From: Rhodospirillaceae bacterium
GTDB taxonomy: Bacteria > Pseudomonadota > Alphaproteobacteria > UBA8366 > GCA-2717185
Length of the DNA stretch: 15,727 nt
Assembly (NCBI GenBank): GCA_018660965.1
Contig: JABJJH010000187.1
Coordinates: 1-15,727 of the forward strand
Direction: 5' to 3'
Part shown: piece by piece, positions 1-5,231 of the stretch
How positions within the stretch are numbered: position 1 is the stretch's first letter
Layout of the letters: each line of letters begins with the position of its first letter
Made by a program: the position numbers and the translations under genes
Notes under the pieces: model-generated
What the model was told of the DNA's origin: nothing
The model's input: the letters and a program-made list of their open reading frames with translations, nothing else
Databases searched by the model: none

Positions 1-122
1 AAGGTCACCACTTCGCAATTATATTCATCCTGCAACCAGCGCAGGATCACCGAGGTGTCGAGACCGCCCGAATAAGCCAGCACGACTTTTTTAACGGGGC
101 CCGACTTCGCTGAATTCGACAT
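1..122 (-). CDS. argG: Argininosuccinate synthase, N-terminal part (runs off the window)
   Basis: ArgG joins citrulline and aspartate, using ATP, to make argininosuccinate in cytosolic arginine biosynthesis. About 40 N-terminal codons are present, read from the ATG at 122. After a short polar leader they give KKVVLAYSGGLDTSVILRWL, the N-type ATP pyrophosphatase P-loop (SGGLDTS) diagnostic of this family, followed by DEYNCEVVT. An SD-like AAGGTG lies 5 nt upstream of the ATG. The gene is truncated by the window edge, not broken. A strong promoter and two hairpins lie upstream (see those entries). The RraA-like gene at 304 is divergent from it. Identity is secure; the rest of the gene cannot be assessed. 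Confidence 0.95.
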   Translation of the reverse strand, partial: MSNSAKSGPVKKVVLAYSGGLDTSVILRWLQDEYNCEVVT

Positions 123-142
123 GCGTCACCTTAATTACTGTC

Positions 143-188
143 GGCGGCAATGCCGCCATTCTTAACACAATTCCACCCGCCGAGCGGG
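143..188 (-). promoter_or_regulatory. Two GC-rich hairpins in the argG 5' leader
   Basis: Two inverted repeats lie between the argG promoter and its SD. One is at 143-157, with GGCGGCA and TGCCGCC arms around a single base. The other is at 176-188, with CCCGC and GCGGG arms around 3 nt. Neither is followed by a T-run in the argG direction, so they do not look like intrinsic terminators. They could be leader structures affecting translation or mRNA stability. The structures are seen in sequence; a regulatory role is inference. Confidence 0.4.
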
Positions 189-197
189 CGGCGGCGC

Positions 198-225
198 AGT
201 ATAGGGCCGGAATTTCACCCTGCAA
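198..225 (-). promoter_or_regulatory. Sigma70-type promoter for argG
   Basis: On the minus strand TTGCAG (225-220) is separated by 16 bp from TATACT (203-198), a close match to the -35/-10 consensus. Transcription would start near 190 and give a leader of about 70 nt before the argG ATG at 122. Confidence 0.6.
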
Positions 226-303
226 GCGCCGCGTCCTTGAATTTCGCCGCGCACGGATTACAGTCCCTGTGAATATGCACTTCACCAAACGGGGACCCCG
301 ACC

Positions 304-1017
304 ATGAGCGACGACATCCTGAACGAATCCGAACTCGCCGCCTTGCGCGCGCTGGACACGCCGACCGTCTGCAACGCGCTGGAAATCACCTCGCCGGAAC
401 GCCGCGCGGTGGGCTTCACCACCACGCCGCTGGTCTGCCCGCGCCCCGGATTGCCGCCGATTGTCGGCTACGCCCGCACTGCACGTATGCGCGCCATGAC
501 CCCGGCCCTGCCGGACGCCGTCGACCGAGTCGCGTATTACGAATACGTCGCGGCCGGTCCCGACGGCGCGCAAAGCCAGATCCCGCGCATCGTGGTCATC
601 CAGGACATCGACACCTCGCCCGGCTTCGGCGCGTTCTGGGGCGAGGTCAACTCCAACATTCACAAGGCGCTCGGCTGTCCCGGCGTCATCACCAACGGCT
701 CCATCCGCGATATCGACGACTGCGCCGAAGGCTTCCAGTTGCTGGCCGGCAATATCGGCCCGAGCCACGCCCATGTGCACATCACCGATTTCGGCGGCGA
801 CGTCATGGTCAACGGCATGGCCGTGTCGTCCGGCGATTTGATCCATGCGGATCAGCATGGCGCCGTCATCATTCCCCATGCGGTGGCGCGGGACGTTCCC
901 GCCGCGGCGGCGCAGATTTCCGCGCGCGAGGCCATCATCCTGAAAGCCTGCAAGGCGCCGGGGTCCAGCATCGTCGAGGTGAAAGCGGCCCTGGCGCAAG
1001 CGGCCGAATACCACTAG
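304..1017 (+). CDS. RraA-like / HMG-CHA aldolase-family protein
   Basis: The 237-aa product belongs to the RraA / 4-hydroxy-4-methyl-2-oxoglutarate aldolase family (formerly annotated as dimethylmenaquinone methyltransferase). Members are cytosolic metal-dependent class II pyruvate aldolases or, in the RraA branch, RNase E regulators. The N-terminus has the usual LDTPTVCNAL start. The core shows GEVNSNIHKALGCPGVITNG, then SIRDIDD with Arg135-Asp136. Glu114 precedes R135 by 20 residues, consistent with the acid-X20-R-D aldolase motif. The C-terminal SGDLIHADQHGAVIIP is the conserved family block. A GGGGA SD-like run precedes the ATG. Length is normal. It stands alone on the plus strand between argG and a minus-strand SDR. 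The aldolase motif favours an enzyme over an RNase E inhibitor; the substrate is unknown. Its last codons are tandemly duplicated just downstream. Confidence 0.85.
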   Translation: MSDDILNESELAALRALDTPTVCNALEITSPERRAVGFTTTPLVCPRPGLPPIVGYARTARMRAMTPALPDAVDRVAYYEYVAAGPDGAQSQIPRIVVIQDIDTSPGFGAFWGEVNSNIHKALGCPGVITNGSIRDIDDCAEGFQLLAGNIGPSHAHVHITDFGGDVMVNGMAVSSGDLIHADQHGAVIIPHAVARDVPAAAAQISAREAIILKACKAPGSSIVEVKAALAQAAEYH

Positions 1018-1045
1018 GTCGCAAGCGGCCGAGCACCACTAAGTC
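996..1045 (+). repeat. Tandem duplication of the RraA-like gene's stop-codon tail
   Basis: The 25-bp unit at 996-1020, which contains the last codons and TAG stop of the RraA-like gene, is repeated immediately at 1021-1045 with 22 of 25 bases identical. The second copy has TAA where the first has TAG. A decayed third start, GCGAGCGACCG, follows at 1046. The outer GGTCGC (1017-1022) and GCGACC (1050-1055) could also pair as a long-loop stem. Confidence 0.8.
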
Positions 1046-1058
1046 GCGAGCGACCGCC

Positions 1059-1092
1059 TAAAAGTTTTCGACGCTTAAAAGTTTTCAACCCA
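1059..1092 (-). repeat. Tandem duplication of the SDR gene's stop-codon tail
   Basis: Two 17-bp units, 1059-1075 and 1076-1092, share TAAAAGTTTTC on the plus strand. Read on the minus strand this is GAAAACTTTTA, the last codons (Glu-Asn-Phe) plus stop of the SDR, repeated just after its own stop codon (1077-1075). It abuts the tail duplication of the convergent RraA-like gene. Confidence 0.7.
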
Positions 1093-1776
1093 GGGCCGCA
1101 GTTCCATTTCCCAGGTCCAGGAACTGCGGTGCTGGCGGTGAACGTGCAGATAACTGTCGGCGATGGCGTCGGGGTGCAGGGTGCCGTCCTCGCCGCGCGC
1201 GACCGTGCGGTCGTCACTCGTGGTCACCATGATGCCGCCGTCGATGACAAAGTGGCCGACATGAATATTCTTCGGTTGCAGTTCCCGCGCCAGGCTTTGC
1301 GCCAACCCGCGCAACCCGAACTTGCCCATCGCGAAGGCCGACGAATTCGGATACCCCTTCACGCTGGCCGACGCCCCGGTCAGCAGAATTGTCCCGGAAC
1401 CCCGCGCGACCATGCGCCTGGCCGCCGCTTGGGCGACCAGAAACCCGCCGAAACATGATATCATGATGGCGGTGCGCACCGCTTCGGGGTCCAGATCCTC
1501 CACCGGGCCGCGCGCGCGGTTGCTGGCGTTGTAGACCACGATATCGGGCGCGCCCATATCGCCGTCGACCGCCGCGAACAGCGCGTCCACCGATGTCGGG
1601 TCGGAGGCGTCGCAGCCATAGGCCGTGGCGCTGGTTTCGCTCGCCAGATCCGCCAGCCGGTCCGGATTGCGCGAGGCCACCGCCACCGCCATGCCTTCCT
1701 TGTGAAACAACCGCGCCAGCGACGCGCTCAACCCGCCCCCGACGCCAACGATCAACGCTTTTTCCTGATCGGCCAT
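1075..1776 (-). CDS. Atypical short-chain dehydrogenase/reductase (Phe in place of catalytic Tyr)
   Basis: The 233-aa product has an SDR Rossmann fold. KALIVGVGGGLSASLARLF (residues 7-25) is a variant nucleotide-binding glycine motif. CDASD lies near 55-59, YNAS (82-85) stands in for NNAG, and TGAS with Ser136 is at the active site. The canonical YxxxK is FAMGK here: Phe148 replaces the proton-donating Tyr while Lys152 is kept. This matches the known classical-like subgroup (CDD SDR_c10 as I recall it) that has Phe and a degenerate glycine motif. Activity may therefore be altered or absent. The start at 1776 has a strong GGGGAGGAA SD. The gene begins 30 nt after the rlmN stop on the same strand, so co-transcription is likely. 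Substrate unknown. Confidence 0.88.
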   Translation of the reverse strand: MADQEKALIVGVGGGLSASLARLFHKEGMAVAVASRNPDRLADLASETSATAYGCDASDPTSVDALFAAVDGDMGAPDIVVYNASNRARGPVEDLDPEAVRTAIMISCFGGFLVAQAAARRMVARGSGTILLTGASASVKGYPNSSAFAMGKFGLRGLAQSLARELQPKNIHVGHFVIDGGIMVTTSDDRTVARGEDGTLHPDAIADSYLHVHRQHRSSWTWEMELRPWVENF

Positions 1777-1806
1777 ACTCTATTCCTCCCCCTTATGAAC
1801 GCGGCG

Positions 1807-2949
1807 TCACGCGCGCCGTTGCCGCACGCTTTCCGATTTCAACTGCCCGCACGCCGCCAGAATATCGCGGCCGCGCGGTGTGCGCACCGTCGAGACATAG
1901 CCCGCATTATGCAGAATATCCGCGAATTGTTTGATCGTCGCTTCGCTGGAACATTCGTATTGAACTCCCGGCCACGGGTTGAACGGAATCAAGTTGAACT
2001 TGGCCGGAATTCCCTTCACCAGCCGCACCAGCTCGCGCGCGTCCGCAGGCGAGTCGTTCACGCCCTTCAACATCACGTATTCGAAGAAGACACGGCGCGC
2101 GTTGGACGCGGCGGGGTATTCCCGACACGCCGCCATCAATTCCTTGAGCGGATACTTGCGGTTGATCGGCACCAGTTCATCGCGCAAATCGTCGCGCACC
2201 GCATGCAGCGAAATCGCCAGCATGACGCCCAATTCAGCCCCGAGGCGGCGAATTTCCGGCACCACACCCGAGGTGGAGACCGTAATCTTGCGCTTGGACA
2301 GCGACAGACCGTTTCCATCCATGGCGATGCGCAGCGCCTTGGCCATGTTGTCGTAATTCAACAGCGGCTCGCCCATGCCCATCATGACGATGTTTGTCAA
2401 TGACCGGTCCACCGCCGAGGACGGCCAGGTGCCGACCTCGTCGCGCGCCGTCATGATTTGCCCGACGATTTCACCCGGTTCCAGATTGCGCACCAGACGT
2501 TGCGTCCCGGTGTGGCAGAACGCGCAGGTCAGGGTGCAGCCGACCTGGCTGGACACGCACAGCGTGCCCCGGTCGGGTTCGGGAATGAACACCGTTTCGG
2601 CTTCCTGCGCATCGTCGAACCGCAACAGCCATTTGCGCGTGCCGTCGGTCGATATCTGCTGCGACGACGTGCCCGGCCGGTCAATGCGGAACTGATCGCC
2701 CAGCGACTCCCGCAAATTCTTGGACAGGCTCGTCATCGCCGCAAAATCGGTCGCGCCGTGCTGGTAAACCCACTGATAGACCTGTTCGGCGCGAAATTTC
2801 TTTTCGCCCATCGCCGCGAAGGCCGCGATCAAATCGTCACGATCCATCCCGATCAAATTCGGGCGCAAATCATTGCGCAACAAATTCGCACCCGAATTTG
2901 CGACCAAATTCTCGCTTAAGGGCGTTTCGGATTTGGCAAGTTCAGTCAT
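1807..2949 (-). CDS. rlmN: 23S rRNA (A2503-C2)/tRNA (A37-C2) methyltransferase, radical SAM
   Basis: RlmN makes 2-methyladenosine at 23S rRNA A2503 and in some tRNAs. With the ATG at 2949 it is 380 aa, normal for the family. The N-terminal accessory domain has KKFRAEQVYQWVYQHG. The 4Fe-4S radical-SAM motif is CTLTCAFC (Cys138, 142, 145). GMGEPLLNYDN and ITVSTSGVVPEIRRL follow, then SLHAVRDDLRDELVPINRKY, with RDILAACGQL near the C-terminus. Cys367 in that last motif is the equivalent of the second catalytic Cys (E. coli Cys355). An upstream in-frame TTG at 3000 would add 17 residues; the ATG is preferred although its SD (AACAGG) is weak. The N-terminal 35 residues are variable and Asn/Leu-rich, encoded by repeated CAAATTC words. 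The SDR lies 30 nt downstream. Confidence 0.97.
   Translation of the reverse strand: MTELAKSETPLSENLVANSGANLLRNDLRPNLIGMDRDDLIAAFAAMGEKKFRAEQVYQWVYQHGATDFAAMTSLSKNLRESLGDQFRIDRPGTSSQQISTDGTRKWLLRFDDAQEAETVFIPEPDRGTLCVSSQVGCTLTCAFCHTGTQRLVRNLEPGEIVGQIMTARDEVGTWPSSAVDRSLTNIVMMGMGEPLLNYDNMAKALRIAMDGNGLSLSKRKITVSTSGVVPEIRRLGAELGVMLAISLHAVRDDLRDELVPINRKYPLKELMAACREYPAASNARRVFFEYVMLKGVNDSPADARELVRLVKGIPAKFNLIPFNPWPGVQYECSSEATIKQFADILHNAGYVSTVRTPRGRDILAACGQLKSESVRQRRA
2881..2900. repeat. Perfect 8-bp inverted repeat inside the rlmN 5' coding region
   Basis: CAAATTCG (2881-2888) and CGAATTTG (2893-2900) are perfect complements around a 4-nt CACC loop. The word CAAATTC also occurs at 2854 and 2905 in the same orientation. 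The block encodes the non-conserved N-terminal stretch of RlmN, 50-70 nt after the start codon. It could be an mRNA hairpin or a relic of short repeat expansion. Confidence 0.6.
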
Positions 2950-3088
2950 AGCCTGTTCATATAGCGCCAAGGGGGCCGTGCGCAACCAATACGCGCCCAA
3001 AGGCGCCCCCGAATTTCGGGACGACAGGGGTTAAGGGGGTGACCGTAAGCGGACGTGACATACATCATATACCGGGCGCCCCCGCGCG

Positions 3089-3118
3089 TTCACACTTCAC
3101 ATAACGGGCCACTATTTT
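3089..3118 (+). promoter_or_regulatory. Possible promoter for the small acidic protein gene
   Basis: TTCACA (3089-3094), an 18-bp spacer and TATTTT (3113-3118) form a weak sigma70-like pair about 25 nt upstream of the ATG at 3143. It is a pattern match only. Confidence 0.25.
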
Positions 3119-3142
3119 AGGCGTGGCCACCTTGGGAGACAC

Positions 3143-3346
3143 ATGATGGATAAAGAAGAACTTTCTACGGCCTTGTCGATGGCGGTCGATGAAATGGAAG
3201 GCGAACAGGGCGACAGCCATGAAATATTCATGCGCATTCACCAGATTCTGCAAACCATGCGCGCCGAAGGCCTGCCGGTGCCCGAAAACCTCGCGGCGCT
3301 GGAAAAGGAACTGGGCGAACGCTTCGAAGCGGACGCGAAAGAGTAA
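3143..3346 (+). CDS. Small acidic helical protein, conserved-hypothetical type
   Basis: The 67-aa product is Glu- and Asp-rich, with no signal peptide or membrane segment and no cysteine. The sequence suggests two or three amphipathic helices. The central HQILQTMRAEGLPVPENLAA followed by LEKELGERF resembles small alphaproteobacterial hypothetical proteins that carry an MRAxGxPxPxxLxxLE pattern. That resemblance is from memory and was not checked. The start is supported by GGGAG 6 nt upstream; ATG is doubled (ATGATG), so the start could be one codon later. It is divergent from rlmN with a 193-nt gap. No function can be assigned. Confidence 0.75.
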   Translation: MMDKEELSTALSMAVDEMEGEQGDSHEIFMRIHQILQTMRAEGLPVPENLAALEKELGERFEADAKE

Positions 3347-3606
3347 CGTCCCAAACTCGGAATATAGAGGCCCAGAATTCAGAAATGTAATGTCTCGCCC
3401 CCCTTTTCGATATGCATGGATTAGCATCAGTTAGCATTTATGGACGCCGCGCCGCGCCAGACCGCCCCGCTTCGGGACCATATAAACCGCCGCGCCGCAA
3501 TACGTAAAATAGGTATGTAGTCTTAAATAAATAAGATTCAAGAGGCGAGATAAAATCGCAACCGCAGAACCACGATGCCAAACACAAGCACGGGTCAGAC
3601 ACCAGC
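3347..3606. other. Intergenic region upstream of the DUF2061 gene
   Basis: No credible gene is visible. The region holds a short TTAGCAT direct repeat (from about 3422 and 3431) and an AT-rich patch around 3505-3555. That patch contains a TCTTA/TAAGA inverted repeat (3521-3525 and 3532-3536). It probably includes the DUF2061 promoter, but no clear -35/-10 pair stands out. Confidence 0.4.
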
Positions 3607-3822
3607 ATGGGAAAGATCATGGTGACCACACGACGCCGAATCCTCGCCAAGGCGCTAACCTGGCGCGCCACCGCAACCCTGGACACGTTCATCATCACTT
3701 ATTTCGTGACCGGCAGCGGCGCTTGGGCGACGTCCATCGCCAGCATCGAAGTCCTGACGAAGATCGCCATCTACTACGCCCATGAACGGGCGTGGAGCTG
3801 GGTCAAATGGGGCCGGGGGTAG
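3607..3822 (+). CDS. DUF2061 small membrane protein
   Basis: The 71-aa product matches DUF2061 end to end: a basic N-terminus, AKALTWRATATLDTFIITYF, a TG turn, then SIASIEVLTKIAIYYAHERA and WSWVKWGRG. Two hydrophobic segments (about 26-36 and 43-57) are separated by a short loop, so it is likely a two-pass inner-membrane protein. The HERAW block near residue 59 is the family hallmark. The biochemical role of DUF2061 is unknown. The start could instead be the ATG at 3619, which has GGGAAAG just upstream; 3607 has no clear SD. Codons 43-68 are present again 1210 bp downstream with two mismatches, and the stop codon lies in a G-quadruplex motif. Confidence 0.88.
   Translation: MGKIMVTTRRRILAKALTWRATATLDTFIITYFVTGSGAWATSIASIEVLTKIAIYYAHERAWSWVKWGRG
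3732..3811 (+). repeat. 80-bp direct repeat, copy A (inside the DUF2061 gene)
   Basis: 3732-3811 and 4942-5021 match at 78 of 80 positions in the same orientation, 1210 bp apart. The mismatches are at 3753 (silent Val codon) and 3784 (Glu60 GAA versus AAA Lys). Upstream of 3732 the similarity stops abruptly. Downstream it fades over about 14 bp with one indel. Confidence 0.95.
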
Positions 3823-3834
3823 GGCTGTTGGGGG
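3809..3834 (+). other. G-quadruplex motif across the DUF2061 stop codon
   Basis: The coding strand reads G4-CC-G5-TA-G3-CTGTT-G5. That is four runs of at least three G with loops of 2, 2 and 5 nt, enclosing the TAG stop (3820-3822). The mRNA would carry the same motif. The homologous stretch after the downstream repeat copy has lost the four-run pattern. Confidence 0.6.
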
Positions 3835-3920
3835 TGTTTATTGGCGCCGCGAATATAGCGGAGTCACGGGACGCTCATATTTGGTCCGAGGGCCAACAAT
3901 CCAACGCTTCAGAGAAAGAA

Positions 3921-4697
3921 TCAGGCTTCAGGTAGATAGGCGGGCACGGGCCGAAACCCCGTTTCACTTTCGTGGCGTACACAGATCCGGAAAGCAACAT
4001 TTTTGCCGGAGACGCCAACCGGCAAGTCACAGGCGATCAGGGCGTCGACAAGTTCGGGTCGGCCCGCAGACAGGAATATCTTGATCGGCGCCACCAATGT
4101 CGCATTGTGAATGAGGCTGTCAGCCTTCAACTTGCCAGCAACCACTGGCGCCTGACCCGCTATCTTGACATTGACGTGGCAGCCGATGGTTTGCACCTGG
4201 CGCTGACCCTTGCCGCCAGCGTAGGCCATGTGCACCGCAAAGACATGGTCGCCTGTCTTATTCGGGACGAACTGTCCCCGAATGTTAAAGGCGGCGTCTG
4301 CTGGCAGGTAAATGCCTTCGTGTTCCCGATGTTGAAGCATATTAATCCAGCTTCCGGTATGGACAAACGACCCAGAGTCATTGGATTTGCGCAGATTTGC
4401 GAGGTAATTTGCCGGTTCAGGCGGCTGGAATGCGCGAACGTGCCAGCCCTTGCGTTGGCCGGACCGCACCTCGGTACTGGCCACCGGATGGTTTAACATC
4501 GCGATAGCGCCGTCGAGTTTGGTCTCCAAAACCTGAAGGCGACGGTCGAGATCAGCTTGTTGAGAGTCGTTGCGAGACTGGCTTTGATCAGATTGGCTTA
4601 TACGATAGCTGAAGCCGCCCGAAACCAGCGCCGTGAAAATTACGGATGCCGCCAAAACCGCCAGGCCGCCGACTCGTTTTTTGCGCTGTCTCATCAT
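3921..4697 (-). CDS. Unrecognised membrane-anchored coiled-coil protein
   Basis: The 258-aa product is not recognised. It has a basic N-terminus (MMRQRKKR), one hydrophobic segment (about 11-29), and a Gln/Ser/Asp-rich helical stretch (about 38-69) with a heptad-like look. A linker follows, then a beta-rich C-terminal domain (about 108-258) containing GQFVPNKTGDHVFAVHMAYA, GCHVNVKIAG, IKIFLSAGRPELVDALIACD and VAFRICVRHESE. Cys173, Cys223 and Cys239 could form disulfides if this part is periplasmic. The topology suggests a type II anchor with an exported domain; a PA14-like or jelly-roll fold is only a guess from the strand pattern. The ATG at 4697 is chosen because AAGG lies upstream and the membrane segment then follows a short basic tail. 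An in-frame start at 4760 would add 21 residues. Base composition looks less GC-rich than its neighbours. It is the only gene between the two 80-bp repeats. Confidence 0.7.
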   Translation of the reverse strand: MMRQRKKRVGGLAVLAASVIFTALVSGGFSYRISQSDQSQSRNDSQQADLDRRLQVLETKLDGAIAMLNHPVASTEVRSGQRKGWHVRAFQPPEPANYLANLRKSNDSGSFVHTGSWINMLQHREHEGIYLPADAAFNIRGQFVPNKTGDHVFAVHMAYAGGKGQRQVQTIGCHVNVKIAGQAPVVAGKLKADSLIHNATLVAPIKIFLSAGRPELVDALIACDLPVGVSGKNVAFRICVRHESETGFRPVPAYLPEA

Positions 4698-4757
4698 ATT
4701 AAGCTGCCTTGTTTTAGGGTCGGTGGCATAGATTGACCAAAATCCTCTCCCGCACTT

Positions 4758-4817
4758 CAAAAAATACGATTTAAATATAAATAAATAATTAAAATTCTTA
4801 AAATTTTATCTAAATTG
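4758..4817 (-). promoter_or_regulatory. Very AT-rich patch, probable promoter region of the unrecognised gene
   Basis: About 60 bp with only around six G or C bases, in a GC-rich window, 60-120 nt upstream of the gene starting at 4697. It contains AAAATT and AATTTT arms 5 nt apart. Many overlapping -10-like words prevent choosing one promoter. Such patches often mark UP-element or H-NS/MucR-type silencer binding and acquired DNA; this is inference. Confidence 0.45.
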
Positions 4818-4941
4818 AAGGTTCCAAGAACACGGTGTCCCCAAAATTTCAGCGTTGTTCTCACTTAGGGTTTCGACGCCTTTTTCTCGCCTCCTTGGAC
4901 TTATGGCCTCGGGGTCGGCCAGACGGGAAATCCGGCAAGAG

Positions 4942-5021
4942 GTCCATCGCCAGCATCGAAGTACTGACGAAGATCGCCATCTACTACGCCCATAAACGGG
5001 CGTGGAGCTGGGTCAAATGGG
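4942..5021 (+). repeat. 80-bp direct repeat, copy B
   Basis: This is the second copy of the DUF2061 3' coding segment, 78 of 80 bases identical to 3732-3811. Together the copies bracket about 1.13 kb (3812-4941) that contains the unrecognised membrane protein gene and the AT-rich patch. Confidence 0.95.
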
Positions 5022-5041
5022 CTGGATGTAGGGGAGGCTAG
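4942..5041 (+). pseudogene. DUF2061 3' fragment (partial duplicate)
   Basis: Only the C-terminal half of DUF2061 is present: SIASIEVLTKIAIYYAHKRA then WSWVKW, followed by a frame-changed tail (AGCRGG) ending at 5041. The first membrane segment and start are missing, and the conserved Glu of HERAW is Lys. An open frame from a GTG at 4835 adds 35 unrelated residues to the front; that part has no recognisable domain, so I treat the locus as a gene fragment. The near-perfect nucleotide identity with the intact gene points to a recent duplication or gene conversion. Confidence 0.75.
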
Positions 5042-5211
5042 GTGGCTGGGCAGTGGCGTCAATTAAGCATTATGTCCCTGTAACTTTCTGTAGTTTCTGT
5101 AACTTCCAATAATCTCGCCGAATGTATTGTCGGTGAATTAAGGGGATAGAAGTGTAATTGCTGCTCCGTCCGAAATCCCACACTACCGCAACAAGCGTCA
5201 CCCACACCCCC
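5042..5211. other. Intergenic region with a short tandem repeat
   Basis: No gene is visible. At 5078-5106 there are three imperfect 9-10-bp units (CTGTAACTTT, CTGTAGTTT, CTGTAACTTC). The region receives transcription from the TIM-barrel gene on the minus strand, but no hairpin plus T-run terminator was found. Confidence 0.4.
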
Positions 5212-5231
5212 TCAACCCCACCCCAACCCCC
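5207..5231 (-). other. G-quadruplex motif across the TIM-barrel gene stop codon
   Basis: On the minus (mRNA) strand the sequence is G5-TT-G4-T-G4-TTGA-G5, four long G-runs with loops of 2, 1 and 4 nt. The TGA stop (5214-5212) sits in the last loop, and the upstream runs encode the C-terminal Gly-Leu-Gly-Trp-Gly. It is an unusually strong quadruplex pattern. Confidence 0.7.

Noticed and set aside
91..1014. 307-codon open frame on the minus strand opposite the RraA-like gene
   Set aside because: Its Arg/Gly/Asp-rich translation has no family features, and it is the antisense shadow of a well-supported gene in GC-rich DNA.
3812..4941. Classical insertion sequence between the 80-bp repeats
   Set aside because: No transposase and no terminal inverted repeats were found, and 80 bp is far longer than IS target duplications.
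4835..5041. A 68-residue protein from the GTG at 4835 as a fused DUF2061 variant
   Set aside because: Only the last part is DUF2061; the front is unrelated, no SD is evident and the conserved Glu is lost. A fragment is simpler.
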